In this document: positions 37,324 through 50,338 of the stretch, in pieces
Layout: the number at the start of each line of letters is the position of its first letter
How positions within the stretch are numbered: position 1 is the first letter of the stretch
NCBI GenBank assembly: GCA_037577475.1
Contig: CM075188.1
Location: 18,953,001-19,017,000, forward strand
DNA from: Chaunax sp. Z400
Taxonomy: Eukaryota > Chordata > Actinopteri > Lophiiformes > Chaunacidae
Direction of reading: 5' to 3'
DNA: 64,000 nt
Translations under genes and position numbers: made by a program
The notes under the pieces: model-generated
Database searches by the model: none
What the model was told of the DNA's origin: nothing
The model's input: only the letters and a program-made list of their open reading frames with translations

Positions 37324-40300
37324 TGGGGGCGTGTAAATGTGTACCATGGCATGACGTCTTGAAAATTCAGTCAAAGTAGGCTTGAATCATACCAGGTACC
37401 CTGAAGTGAGATTAGCAGATGTATCAAAAGGAGGATAAGCTAAAGTCATCGGGTTTTGGGAGTATCATCTTAATGTGGTGACAATGTATAGTGAAACATC
37501 TTGCAGTATTTTGTGGTGTTGGAAAATTCCCTGCAAATAATTCTGATCATGACCTAAACCAAAAGATCCGATTTTCTCCCCTTCAGAAACAGGAAGGGAA
37601 GGGGTTGGAGTGTAATAAGAATTTCAGAAAAGAGAACCGATGAAGCATGCTCAATTTGCTGCTTCTCATTTATCTGCAGCAGCAAATTATTCACCTCTGA
37701 CCAACTCTGAACTTTCATTCCAAAGTCTTTTATATCTTCTCTTTCATTTCGCTCTATGATTTGAACCTGCGGAAATATGAGGATCTGTCTGTGGAAGCCA
37801 ATTCTGAATTCCTCTGTTTGGTAAAACACCTGAAAGCATATTTTAATTGTTTCAGGAGATGACGTGTGCTATATTAAAAATAAATTAAATGATCATTCTG
37901 TTAAAACACACTTGGCTGCCCATCCCAGCTCCCTTTAGAGATACTGGGATCCCTTTTATTTCAGTTAGAGTGAATGATTCCCTCTTTTTTATATTTTTTT
38001 TCCAAAGCTTTTTACTCATTAAATGACTATTATGGGTTTTCGGCTTCAGTGTTACAAGCTAAGAACAGCTTAGTTTTATAATAAAAAATAAACTGGAAAA
38101 TAGTAAAATAACCAGCTTTTCCTTTCCCCATGTGTTCATAATTTGAAATTCCTGGACACATATATTGATGAATATTATGTAGTTGAAACTCTTGCTATCC
38201 TATTGCCGTATCAGTGCTGGAGAAAGCCTGATTTGTTTTGGTTGAATGACATAGGGACGACAGCGCTGGCATTAAAATTGATAAATATCCCAAAGAAAAT
38301 GTATGTTATAGTTTGTTTGCATGTACCATTAGTGAACAGGTTAGTTTTAAGTTGTCATTTTCGACTTGCATGTTGCTAGCTCTGAGGTTTTGCTTATGTT
38401 GCCCTTAGAGATGGGGATTTTGAATATGCCAATGCTGCAGATAGTGGAATGGGAGGAGAATGCTGCCTTCACAGTCTACATCAGCTGACTCAGACTATAC
38501 TAGTTAACAGTCATTAAGACTGAGATTAAAACATAATGACAGTCATATGAAATAGTTAAAATCAAAGCCTACACCTGACCAGCATTGACAGTAAAATAGG
38601 CCAATGTAAATGTTAAGGGAAGATGATACTACAGACTTGCGCTGATGGAAAGACAGCTCATCACTGCAATGTGTTCACACAGCTTTGGTTTTATGTAAAC
38701 TTCCATCTGGAAACTTTTTAAAATGAATTTTGCTGTTCACCACATGGTTCCTCAGTCATTATGCTAGCTGCATTTTCCACAGTTTCAGTCATGCGCCCAG
38801 GTGAAAATTGACGCTGGAATTACGGGAGGAAATTGGGTTCAAGCTGTAATTTGATTGATTTGAGTTAAACAAAAATTTAAGATGTTACGTTTTCCAGATT
38901 AATCGCAAACATTGACAGCCATACTTTTATACTTCAATGACATTTTCTGGTCATATTTATGTTCTTTTACTTGAGTAACATTATCAATTCAGATCTGTTT
39001 TACACTGTACTGTATTGTCCCACACCTGAACAACTCAGAACAGCACACATTACAAGCTCCTATTGTTATCGTAGTTACCTGAATTGACTTGTATTTAGAT
39101 TAACTTTACTAAAATGCCATTTCTTCATGCACTGACATCCAAAAAAACAGCATAGTACTGCACTTCAGTATTTCAATAGTTTGTCTCACACTCTCTTGGC
39201 AGGCAGTCATTTCACTTTTAGACAGCAAAGATTAAAAAAAAAAAAAAAAGGTACAATAGGTTTTGTAAGAGGAGATGGAAGCAGAGTGGGTCTTGTTTAC
39301 CAGGTCATGCTGAAAAAATGAGCTGGTGTTAGGGATTTATATCAAACATGCCCAACACCCCACCCTTCAGCCTTTAGTAGTATGTGCTGCATTAGCTCCA
39401 ATGATCAAATCCATATGTGAGAACTTTAAAAAGGTAAAGATGATAGACCAAGAGAAAAACACAGGATGGAGAACAATGAGGAGAGATAAAGATAAAGCCT
39501 GATAAAGAGATAGGGGAGTTTGGTTTCAAAGAGTCACTGGCGTATGTTTGTCTTATTAGAGAAGTGAGTAGAGTGTGAAAGTATGGACGGCAAGGGGGAG
39601 AAAAGTGGGTGTGTAAGGGGAGGCCCGAGAGGAACGAGAAAGTTGAAAAGGGGGAGTGGGAGAAAATGTTGGTCAGATGAGAGGGGGAGCTGGAGGACTA
39701 TGACTGAGGCAATATTCACACTCCTTTTCAAAGTGCCCTACTTCGGAGACAGATCTGATATTTTCGTTTTAATTGTGTGAGAGAGAAAACACCTCTAACG
39801 CTCGAAGACATTTATTCATGCTTAACAAAGCAAAAATAACGTTAGAAAGCTGTGGACCGCTTCTGCCTTAATGCACACTATACAGTGTGTCTCAAGTCAG
39901 GACTTTTTTCTCAGGCAGCAATGGAGAATACGCTGCAGGAAGTCCACTTTATAGCTAAGAAAAAGCCTGGCAAAGGAAAGAGAATACCAAATTAAAATCA
40001 GTAGATACACATACAAGATCACACTACATTTTTACATACTATAAAACAAAGTGTGTCCATTATTTGATCAATCAAACAAAGTGTAAATCAATGATTTAGA
40101 TGAAATAAATAATAATAATAATAATGTGTTGGTACAAGCTGATTTTCTTTGTCAAATTGAAAATGTATGGGTTTTACGCTGCTATTCCAGGAAAACATGA
40201 TTTAGACATTATCCTGGCTTTAAAAAAAATTGTGATTTTGAGTGTGAAAATTTTGATGGTGAAGTGAAGGATGCTCTTACTTGTTTTTTAGTCCCACAGT

Positions 40301-40874
40301 TTACATAAAGTTCTCTGGGGTGAGAAGCTGCATTGTCTGAACAAGCCAGGTTGCGTGTTTTTGTGAACCCTTGGCTTCATATTGCAAGATTAAACTCACT
40401 CCCATTCATGTTATAGTAGTTGCAAATTGATACGTTCAGTTGACCATTAAAAAAAAAACATGAGTTCAGAGAACATTCCTTTTAATGCGTTCATGCCAAC
40501 CCATGTTTGTATAATTTCTGTAACTCCGAATGGGTTCCTGGCTACTGGCATGCACTACTTGAGGTTGATGGGGAAACAAGAGATTAGCTATGAACCAGGA
40601 AGTTGGTGCATTTCACGACCTGTATGTTAGGCTGTATGTGATACACTCTGGTAAGATGTTTAGAAATATTGCTTGTTTTCATCATCTTCCAATGCAAAAC
40701 TTTGCACTTGTGACAATGAACATTGTCAATGACTATTCAAGTGTGCACAGTAAGTAGGTCTCTGGATATGTGTCTGTCACAGAATATCCTGCACAGCACA
40801 AACACAGATTTTTAAACAGCAAAGCTACTCGCACAGCTTCGCTGTGCACAACCAGCTACACTGAGGAGGTACAA
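34712..40874. other. Non-genic sequence with GT, poly-A and G-rich tracts
   Basis: No gene is recognised. A GT tract lies at 37297-37323 with a shorter one at 37279-37289. A run of 16 A residues lies at 39234-39249. A G- and purine-rich stretch at 39583-39695 falls short of a strict four-run G-quadruplex. Frames up to 99 codons show no domain. Confidence 0.5.
37279..37323. repeat. (TG)n microsatellite, interrupted
   Basis: Two TG runs (37279-37289 and 37297-37323) are separated by CTATGTT. Cys/Val-rich open frames over this interval are repeat translations. Confidence 0.85.
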
Positions 40875-40985
40875 TCATCTAATGGAAAATGACCTCCGGA
40901 AAAGTACCTGATACCAAAGCTAAGTAGAGTGGGGTCTAGTAGAGCTGGTACCACGTAGTGGAAACATGGCTTTAGCTGTAGAGAC
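40875..40985. mobile_element. Probable relic of a fish non-autonomous DNA transposon
   Basis: The segment holds AAAAGTACCTGATACCAAAGC, then AGAGTGGGGTCTAGTAGAGC, and then TGGTACCACGTAGTGGAAACATGGC. It resembles a remembered fish element with 'aaagtacc...gtcgagctggtaccatgcagtggaaaagcgcc'. No transposase is present and ends are unclear. Confidence 0.4.
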
Positions 40986-42109
40986 AGTGTAAAACAATTA
41001 TAAAGCAATTTCCCCCTATGGTAAAAAATGAATAGCTTTTCAAAACTACCCCCCCTCCAGCTTTTACTCCCTGCACATTGTTTGCATGCACCTCTTAACC
41101 AAATCATTTCCACCCCTGATTGTCACCAATTAAACCCCAGTGACATATTTGCCCTGAATTTGGTGAAATAATTCAAAAATGCATCCTCTGTGCAGTCAAG
41201 GGTGGTTTTCAATAGTAATTACCCCTGGAAGAACTTCCTGTACATTATGCAACATATGTTGAATTAACAGACATTATGAATTTACGAAATTTATTAAATT
41301 ATGAAAGAAGAAATTATGAATGATTATGAAAGAAAAAATTGCATTCTGGTATTAAGCCGAGAGCAGAGACTATAGGATTGTGTGCACTGAAAAGAGGTTG
41401 TGCAACGTAGTTAAGGTGAGTGGTTTCAATCAGCCTCGACTGGCATGTCTTTAAGACTGCCAATAACTTGTTTTTCTTTCAATGTTCCATGTTACTGTAA
41501 AATGCTCCAGTGTCTCCATAAAACCCTCTAATTTAATTATTGAGCAGAGCCTTTTTCACAATGCGCTGCTCCCATTCAAGAGAGTTGGGCTTTTTAAGGC
41601 GTGCACATATAATTTCCTCATATCATAAAGTATCCACAGTAAAAAATTCTCATTATAATAGGTAGTAGATAACAGAGCCATCCATCACAGCAAGCCACAG
41701 AGAGGGAGTTTAACCACCATGAGAGAATTTCAACTCTGCCTCTGGAAGTTCAGCTTTTGCGTGGTCATTTCTGAAAGATACAAATGAGTAGAGTGTTTGG
41801 TTTATGATAAGCAGTCTCTTTCTTATCGTGTCCTTTTCCTAGAAGAGTGAGATATACTGGAAATGATGGATCACAGTTAATTTAAGTTTAAGAGTGTTAA
41901 GCCACCTGACTCCATTCTCTCACACACACTCATGATTGATGATAGCTTGCCCACCTCTGCGTGAGGATTCATAATTTGTCAAAGAGTTTACCCTCCACTA
42001 ATTTGCTGATAATGTTTTCCCAGGCAGTTTGAATGATCAAAGGCATGCGGCCTGACAGTCATAGTCCAACATGCAGAGCCAACCCTGCTTCGTTCTAGAA
42101 CTGAAACAA
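40986..42109. other. Non-genic sequence
   Basis: AT-rich sequence with no recognised gene or repeat. A region around 41520-41640 has TAATTTAATTATTG and similar AT strings. Confidence 0.5.
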
Positions 42110-42138
42110 CTAGAATGACACTCAGTAGAGCATATAGA
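42110..42138 (-). repeat. End fragment of the CCTCCGCCAAGG-type repeat
   Basis: CTAGAATGACACTCAGTAGAGC matches the CTAGAA...CACTCAG-GAGAGC outer end seen in the copy at 7882. The piece is short, so the call depends on the resemblance and on the neighbouring repeat. Confidence 0.3.
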
Positions 42139-42147
42139 GTATATCGT

Positions 42148-42371
42148 TTAACTTTGGCAAGATACTGAACCCCAAACTGCTCCCAATGGCTGTTCCATTG
42201 GTGTGTGCATATTGGCGTGAATGGTTATGGCGCCGTGCATGGTACGAATGCCACCACTGTATGAATGTTGGTGTGAATGGGTGAATGCTGGCTTGTGTTG
42301 TAAAGCGCTTTGAGTGGTCAGTCAGACTAGAAAGGCGCTATATAAGTACAGTCCATTTACCATTTACCATA
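42148..42371 (+). mobile_element. 5'-truncated SINE-like element with GTAAAGCGCTTTGAG tail
   Basis: The segment begins ACTTTGGCAAGATACTGAACCCC, has repeated 'gtgtgaatgg' and 'tgaatgttgg' strings, and continues with GTAAAGCGCTTTGAGTGG and AAAGGCGCTATATAAGTAC. It ends in CCATTTACCATTTACCAT. This tail with the CCATTTA repeat is very common in teleost genomes. No tRNA-like promoter head is visible, so the copy is 5'-truncated. The family name is not assigned. Confidence 0.72.
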
Positions 42372-44292
42372 CCCCTACCCAAAGTTTCATGCAAATGAGT
42401 TTGGTATGCCCTGTCTTGCAATGAATATTGAAACAATCATATTTTAAAGTATTAAAACAATTCCTGCATATGCCCCTTTGCACCACAATTTAATGACTTA
42501 CTTCCAAGCCAGTATATGATTCCATATACACTGGCATATATGTATGTTTTTCAGAAATGATACAGGAAAACTTGATTTTCCAATCAGTATGGTTAAGAGT
42601 CAAATAAATTTAAAGTCCCATGTACTATCTATCGAGCTGGTGGTTGATATTGCTCAAACACGCTGATTTTAGATGTCTCCTGAAAATGACCTCCTAGGTG
42701 TTGTGATTGGGTGGGAGAGTCTGGATCACTTAGTGCTAATCCATCTGAGAGTCATCTGTGCTTTTCTCTCACTCACCTTTGACCTTTCTCAAGCTCTCTA
42801 CTCCCAAATTCATTGCCGGTAAGAAGGGGTGGAGGACGGGGGTGATGGGTGGAGAGTGAAAGGGAACATTTTCCTGTGGATGTTTCCTGTGGTTCTGAGT
42901 ATCCGTAAACGTTTCCGAGCCTCAAGGTCTCGCAGGGAATTTTCTGCAAACACAGGAGGGCAAGAACATTATTTGTTTCTGACTGACCACTAAAAGAGAA
43001 AAGGCAATCCCTAACCAAACTAATAGCTACCAGAGGGGCTGGCTATTAAGCACAGAGTCAAAGAGCACTGTCATCACTTTAGCATCCGAGATATCAACAG
43101 CATTGCTTGATGTATCACATGGACTTCGACCTGTACAAAACAAACTCAAAATCAGAGTTTTTTGTGGCAAGAGTTGGGTATGTTTGAATTTGGTCTTGAA
43201 TGACAAGGGTACAGGGGAACTGAAACTATGCTTGACCCACCACAAAGCACTCTTAAATGTTTTCAGAGGGGGCTTTAGCGGTGGAAAAAAGGGGGCAGGA
43301 AGATAATTGAGTGGTAAGCATAGCTGAATAGTTTGCAATGGGCCCGGGGGCTTTTAAATTAAGACCCACTTTGACACTTTAGAGGGTGCCCGGGCCAGTT
43401 GTGTGAGATGAGATCCTGTCTAGAGCCACATCAGGCAGGAAAGGGGAGCAAGGAGGTTGGTATGTGGGGGTGATGGCTAACCCCCCACACACACACTCTC
43501 ACCACTACTCCTCATCTGTGCTGTGCATGGGTAGAAAAAGTGAAACGGATATGGGGAAGTATTGGTAAGGGAAAGGGGTGGGGGTGGTTTAAGAGTCAGA
43601 GCACACCACAGGACAACAACTCCATTTAGTGCAGCCAAAAAACAGCTGCCTCTAAATGTTCCTTCACCGTAAGCTCTGGAGACGATGGCCCATGTACCCT
43701 CGACAAGTCCTGCTGCTTTACAAACCCTTTCCTGACTAGTTTATATAGCAATGCATATTACACCTTTTGGGCACACAAACACACACCAACCTTAGCACTA
43801 TCCACACAAAGTAACCCTCCTTATTTAGGCTCAGAGACTTTCTCCAGTCATTTTTGACAAGCGCTAACCTTTCTCTCCAAGTGCAGAGAGTGAATTTCAG
43901 CGATCATCCACCAGCGAACAAAGAACAAATGGACTGGAGGCCACCCTTATACTCCTCAGCTCTCCTACTGAGCCCTGCCTTACACAAATAAACCTACACA
44001 GATTCAATGACGACAGGCTTCAGGATCATTTTCACTCTATCAATGGACGAAACACTTATGGAGTGCCCGCACATGTGTGGTTGAGCGAGTATGTGTGCAC
44101 TCTGAGTTTAAGTGCACCCTGCATGCCCCCCACTGTGTACTGTAGTTCCATATATAACGGTCTTCTGTCATAATAAATATATTATAGTTCTTATCTTTGT
44201 CAACAAGAACTGATAACAATTATATTCAGTGCTTCCTTAGATGTACACAGTGAAGGTCTGGCTAAAGGTGTGTTTCATGAAAAGGAAAAATA

Positions 44293-44311
44293 GATAAATA
44301 AATAAATAAAA
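44293..44311. repeat. Short (AATA)n repeat
   Basis: Four to five AATA units. Confidence 0.8.
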
Positions 44312-45850
44312 CATAAGGCACAATACACAAGGACTGTGCATATTTGATTTTCTTTTAAGCACGGAGCAGGTCTTTGTGTAAGCATGGGCTGCTGTGAGCA
44401 GTTTAATGCATGCACTGTGTATGCGGGTGAGATATAGAAATCCCAGTGATTAATTTCAGGCCCTCTTTTTATTCCTCTCCAACAGCTGTTTATTTTCAGG
44501 ACCAGATTACAGTCTACGGAGGACTGAGACCTTCTAACATAAACCAGGGACTTTAATAAAGATGGATGCTTGCTTTTATATCCCTCAACGCTGATGGTTT
44601 TTCTTGTTGATTTTCACTGCCCCCCTGGGAATATATACAGCATATATTTCAGCACATCTCTGAGACGAACACTTGCAGCACAGCAAAGCAGAATCACCGA
44701 CCCACTCCAAACTGTTTACATAACTTAATCATCACCCTGGCTGTTGTGGCATGTAAAGTTTGTGCAGTTAGGACTCAGTTGAACTATTATTTTAGGGCCA
44801 GGATAAGAGTCATAGTAGTAATCCAACCACAGTGGCTTCTGTATTTTCAGTCCCTTGTCAACATCATAGTACTCTACAAAAATCATACTCCAGATAATTA
44901 ATGCATTTTTCACCACGGACTACATTTGCAATTCATTTTGAATCTAAAATGTAATCAGTATCTCTAAATACTGGATGTAGGAACCAATTTCCTCAGGTGA
45001 AAGTTGACATTTCAAATTCTGAATAAACTTAAGGTGTGTTTTGCACAATGCTAAACAGATGTTGCTTGCATGAACTTTTTGGAATGCTGTGCAGTTATGC
45101 AAATGTGACACGAAAATCTGCATATTCATTAAACCAGAGCAGTTAAATTTCCACCGTGGTGTTGACCCAATTCTTATGGGTCACAGATAACATAATAATT
45201 ACGCTGAAGCAGATGTGTGTTAGCGTTCTGTGTTCTTGCACACATTCAATGTCTTTTAAGGTATTTCCCTTTCCCTCTCCCACATGTTAAACTTCTTCTT
45301 AGGTTCAAGTGCAGCTTTAAGTGACGCTCGTGCATAATTCAACTCCCTAAACCACATATCAATATGGTAACTGCATGTTTATGTCGGAAGCAATTACCTT
45401 TGAAATTGTTTGAGGGGGGCCTGGTGACAGAAGCAGAACGTTTAATCTGACCGTGGAGAAGGGTGATTTAAGGTGGTCAAGTTAACCTCAACTCATAGAG
45501 GAAGTGAAAACTGTTTTGAGGTCAGGAAGCCATGAGGCGCCTATACTAGACTTACCTTATGAAACCTATGTGAGTAGCTGGTGTGAAGTGTACGTGTGAA
45601 TGCTTCTAAGAAGGGGCCAATTAAATCCAAACACAACACTTGCAACAGCAGTTAATAATGGTGTGAGCATTATACTTCTTGGAGCATAGCTGGTGGTCCT
45701 CAACCTTGCAAGTGAGCAAATGAAATACTGTGTATTTTCATCACCAGCATGATGATTTATTTGTGGTGCATTCTACAAAAAACTGAGGTTTTAACAGGCA
45801 ATATGATGCAACTGGGCTCTCAATATTTTGGGAGCCAAAATATAGGCTAT

Positions 45851-45885
45851 TATTATATTATATTATATTATATTATAAATGGGGC
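45851..45885. repeat. (TATTA)7 microsatellite
   Basis: Seven uninterrupted pentanucleotide units. Confidence 0.92.
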
Positions 45886-46784
45886 TTTGGGCTGTTTATT
45901 CTGTGGTTGGATTGAATAGGTTTAATTTGAGTTTTGTCAGCTCATAGTATGTTCAGATGTAATCCAATTCCAATACTGCTAATTCTAGACTAACCATATG
46001 TTTTGAACTTTGGTAAAGCAAAAACACACCTGTTAATTCCAGTTGGTTATAGGCATTTTTATGCACTTGACACTGAATCAAGAACCTGCTCCTATTTAAA
46101 GTTGAACAGATTTTAATGCTGAACTTTCAATCTCTTTCACTTTACTTGTCATTCTTGTTTAATTCTTGCTCAGAGGAACTTTATCACTTTCTGCCTGATG
46201 AAAAACACCACATTTGTTCTCCACGTACAAACCACTACTTTTTATTTGCAAAGTCTTCTCACAAAATAACTTATTGACATAACTTAAATAGAACTTTTTA
46301 CAACCTAAAAGCATTAAACATCATTAGTAAAACAGAGTCTGTACGGAGTCAATGTTATTTTGCAGGTATATATGTACATAATATATGCACTGAATATAAG
46401 GTATTGTAGATAAAGGGTTACACATTTTGATTTGCATTAAGCTAACCTCAGAAAAACATTCTCTAGTTCATGAATAGTTAGACAAGTATTTAATGACTTT
46501 CAATATAATAAATGAAGCTGGAGTGATAACATGAAAAAATAAGCATTCACCTTTCATAGAAGTTTAATATTGTGGCAAATGTTGGTAAAGTTGATATATG
46601 ATGGACGGTGGCAGAGCAATTAAGGCACACCTAATTTAAATGTCTGTACATATAAGTTTGCTTCAGTTTCAAGCTCATTATAAGCATACTCTATGCTGTC
46701 TGAGACAATTTTCCAAAGCTGCGCGCACACTTCGTCAATGGTGGTGGTGAGTAGTAATGCTTTCCAGGTTATGACTGACTGCTG

Positions 46785-46808
46785 ACACACACACACACAC
46801 ACACACAT
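46785..46808. repeat. (AC)12 microsatellite
   Basis: Uninterrupted AC run followed by ATACAG. Confidence 0.9.
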
Positions 46809-47747
46809 ACAGACACTTGCACATAATCATACGACCGCAAACTCAGACCCCTTTTCTGTCACACATGTACGCAAATTTTTTACATACATTCTCCAGCCCA
46901 CACAGGCAAACACGCAGACACCCAAGCCAACCTGTGCCAATAGCTGTGGAAATATGGAGCATATTTTCATAATGCTCACTGTCTCCTCAGAGAGAAATTA
47001 ATTTCACATGTTCCTGATCTCACTGATTCTGGAAGAGGAGCCAACAGTTGTGCTTTGTTTATCAGTGAGTAATATCATCACTCCAAACATGAATCAACTT
47101 ACTTAGCATGCAGCCATACCAGAGGACGGATCAGAGACACTGGGCTGAAAGAGATCAGTGTGCCAAAGGTGGGTTGGGGGTGCAACTGTGTGAGAATATG
47201 ATTAATGTGCTATTAGTGCTGAGGCAAGATAGCACTAGCCTTTCACTTTGGTAATTGAATCTAAGAGAGAAGCTAATTGGTTTTTCAAATGACGAATTAA
47301 GAAACAAACCAAGGACTTCTGATAACCAAAGAAAGCGTGTCCAGTCTCTCTGCATACGGGGATGGGGAAGACATGATTTAAGAGAAAAAAGGCAAGAATG
47401 AAAAAAAATGCTACATTGTAAAGATAATTTCTCATTGACATAACTTGAATAACTAAATATGTAAAAGTAATCGTGATACTGTTAAGGAAATCAGGGACTA
47501 AGCCAAGTTCTTCGCTTGTTTTACCCAACTGCTGTCACAACGCCAGGTAAAACACAGTATTTACAGCATTAAGATTGAAAAACAAAGTCCATCTGTCCAA
47601 CAGTCTACATGGCATAGCTGCTATTGTGAGCTGCCCTTCACTAATCAAGTATGTCTGCGGATAGCCGGGCTTTTGATCCTGACACAGGCGTTTACAAAGT
47701 CAGCAGCGTGTGTGGGCCATGGCCACAGCTTAGCTAGACATGGACGT

Positions 47748-47748
<1 letters not shown>

Positions 47749-47812
<64 letters not shown>
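47749..47812. repeat. (CA)32 microsatellite
   Basis: A pure CA run of 64 bases, the longest simple repeat in the window. His/Thr and Cys/Val open frames on the two strands are translations of this run. Confidence 0.97.
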
Positions 47813-47816
<4 letters not shown>

Positions 47817-48707
47817 ATTGCCAGAGTGTGCAGCCACCGAGGCACTTTCCCACAGTAACTGCACAGCACATGGTGTTAGCTACATGACTGTTAGCTCAAT
47901 CAAGGAGCTGTTGGTCTCAAAAAAAAGAAAGAAAAAAAAAAGCCATGTCAGGTTTCCAAGCAAGCCAGACTGGCATATGAGTTGCATTTGTTTAATTCAT
48001 CATTCGACTTCCAATTGATGAGTGTAAGTTTTTCTACTTTAAACTCTATACTTAACTAGTGGAAGGCACTTATTATAGTGCAGATCAGATTATTAAGTGT
48101 ATTGATGAGTCAGCACAGCGGTCAATGGTGGTAGAAAATAGAACGGTTAATAGAATAGGATTTCCAAAAATTGTGAAAAATCCTTGAGCATACATTCGTT
48201 AATGTGTGCAAAGTATATAATGATGGAAACACACATGAACACGATTGAACCAATTGAAAATCTTGTATGATGTCACCCACTGGTTTGTGAATAGTGTTCA
48301 AAGCTTCGAGTTTGGAAGCCTGAAGTTACCATAACTTGATCACAGGGTGGAATTGGGAGGAAAGATGTCGCTACACCTCTATCCTAATTGGGTCTGATTG
48401 AGAAACCAGGGACACGCCACCGTACTTGTCAACCTCATTGGATGTTGGCCTGTAAGACACCCTTAAGAATAATTAAAATGTTCCCAAAATCTGAAAGAAA
48501 AAAAGACACATGCAGAAGTAGCAAAAATCTATTAAATAAATAGTACAACCTTTTTATTCTTTTGCCAACATGGGCGGCCCCCCTTTATCTTCCTGTAGTA
48601 AATCTCATGAATTGACTTTGAAATACAGGGAATCTGTAAGACTTAGGGGTGTCAAAGCACTGTCTTCACAAGGCACCCAAAAGCATACTGTGCTTTCTTT
48701 TGGTCTA

Positions 48708-48937
48708 TTTTAACCTATGCCAAGGGGTTTATGTTTTTGTCTGTCTGACAGCAGGAGCACACAAAATTTATGAAGGGATTTTGATTATTTTCTTTTAGAG
48801 AGGTCTGATATGACCCAAGGAACAGTCCATTAGATTTTGATGGTGATCCAGATCAACATTTGGATCCAGAATTTCTTTAAAGTATACTTTACCATTGCAG
48901 GATAGGGGGAATTACAGGATTATTTTTTTTTTTTTTT
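48708..48937 (+). repeat. Forward copy of the CCTCCGCCAAGG-type interspersed repeat
   Basis: In order the sequence shows CCTATGCCAAGGGGTTTATG, TTTTGTCTGTCTGACAGCAGGA, ACAAAATTTATGAAGGGATTTTG, ATGACCCAAGGAACAGTCC, ATTAGATTTTGATGGTGATCC, GGATCCAGAATTTCTTTAA, and a GATAGGGGG block before a T run. This is the full remembered order of the family from its 5' end. Divergence from the remembered consensus suggests an old copy. Confidence 0.65.
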
Positions 48938-49002
48938 GCTTCAAACGTAATGGATAATGGCTGCAATGCTTTGAAAAAAAATAAAAATACACATGTTGGT
49001 GA

Positions 49003-49066
49003 ATCCTTTCTGTGTGGAGTTTGCATGTTGTCCCTTTGTCTAGCAAATTGGTGACTGTAAATTGAG
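49003..49066 (+). mobile_element. V-SINE core fragment
   Basis: The string ATCCTTTCTGTGTGGAGTTT is followed by GCATGTTGTCCCTTTGTCT. Both are V-SINE core sequence. After a deletion it continues with AAATTGGTGACTGTAAATTG. The head and the GGAT tail are absent. Confidence 0.7.
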
Positions 49067-49869
49067 CTAATATTATAAATAAAGTTTAAAAAACAAATTG
49101 GATATAAGTGAACTCAACTTAAAACATATCAGGATCTAGATAAACCACTTGAAAAAAAAAGTTAATTCAACAAACCATTTTATTCAGTGCATCAGGCAGT
49201 TCATTATGTAAACGGTGAGCTGATAAGCTACTTTATTTGTTCTAAAGGTCTTAAATGGGGGATTTATTCATGCATCAGTTCTAGGATATGATACAAAAAA
49301 ATATTTTTTAATCTGAAACTACAAAAATACCTGAAAAAGAACAAGAGTAATAAACCATTTCCCCGTCTTTATCTAAAAATCTATTCCAACCTTCCATAAG
49401 AGGAAAGTATAGCCTTTTGCACTCTCTGAGTCCAGATCCATCAAAGATTTGAGGGGTTATCTGAGACAGGAAAGATTCAAGAAAAGGGGGCTGTCAAGAA
49501 ATATTTGGTGATAGTAACTGCGTCCTTTTCATCTTTATGTGTGGTGTTTCCCATGGAGGATCAGCCACTTTGGAAGGGACAACATCCACTTACAGGGATG
49601 ATGACAAGAAAGCCAGTCCTGCATCAAAGTACAGGTGTTTATGGTTTGTTGAGTGATGTTAGCTGTTTGTTTGTTCGGCCCACAACATGTACTATTTATA
49701 AATTACTACTACTACTACTTTACATTTATATATGGATGTGTATTTGTTGTCACAAGTCATCATGTCATAGTTAATGTGCTCTGTGGCATGTCAAGAATCC
49801 AAACACAACGATGTCAGGGACATAGTATTTGTTAGCAACCATTTCATATTTCCTTTTCTACTTTCATTC
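49067..49869. other. Non-genic AT-rich sequence
   Basis: No gene is recognised. A short (TAC)n run lies at about 49703-49720. Confidence 0.5.
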
Positions 49870-49872
49870 AAA

Positions 49873-50149
49873 ACATTCATTTTTCTTCAAGAGCGTAGAG
49901 AAACACAGTGGCTGTTCCTGTTCCAGTGATTCATAACAACTGCTATCAAAGTGAACCTGTGGCACCTGTTGCTGAGGCTCAATAGCAGCAAGTCCTGGTG
50001 GAGGAGCTGTCAACTGGCTCCTCTGGGACTCTGAGGGATTGGGTGAGAGAGCCACGGTCCAGTAAGTGTGACCGGCTGGAGATGTGGGGTTGACTTGGAG
50101 CTGCCCCTGTAGTCATCAACAGTGCACTGCATTCCATCCCATCCTTCAT
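49873..50149 (-). pseudogene. Exon-like minus-strand frame with a probable frameshift, unknown product
   Basis: Read on the minus strand, an 11-T tract and CTTTTGTAG form a strong 3' splice-site shape just before 50149. From there one frame reads EGWDGMQCTVDDYRGSS. A second frame, from about GGGGCAG at 50107, reads VNPTSPAGHTYWTVALSP and stays open to a TGA near 49873, passing Pro/Gln-rich residues and ending KKNECFE. The two protein-like stretches meet at a GGGG run, so a one-base indel there would explain the switch. Codon choice is coding-like. No domain is recognised. It may be a terminal exon of an unknown gene, a pseudogene, or chance. Confidence 0.3.
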
Positions 50150-50338
50150 CTACAAAAGAAAAAAAAAAAGGTCTACATTACCTGCCTGACTCAACGGCTC
50201 ATGCTGCCATGCTGCCTGAGCTTTCATTTTACCTTTTGACAGTTGTCAAGGCCCAGTGCCGTGCTGCTGCCATTTTCCCTGCACCTGTGACTGACCACAC
50301 TAAGTGATTCTCTCTGGTTTCAATAAAACATGGAGCAT

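Larger units (their letters stand above)
42372..48707. other. Non-genic sequence with several microsatellites
   Basis: No gene is recognised. G-rich patches occur around 43265-43600. Microsatellites are listed separately. The many 60-100-codon frames on both strands have no recognisable domain. Confidence 0.5.

Noticed and set aside
39583..39695. Possible G-quadruplex in a G-rich stretch
   Set aside because: G runs are too few or too far apart for four runs of three with short loops.
47645..48018. Frames rich in His-Thr or Cys-Val repeats
   Set aside because: Direct translations of the (CA)32 tract.
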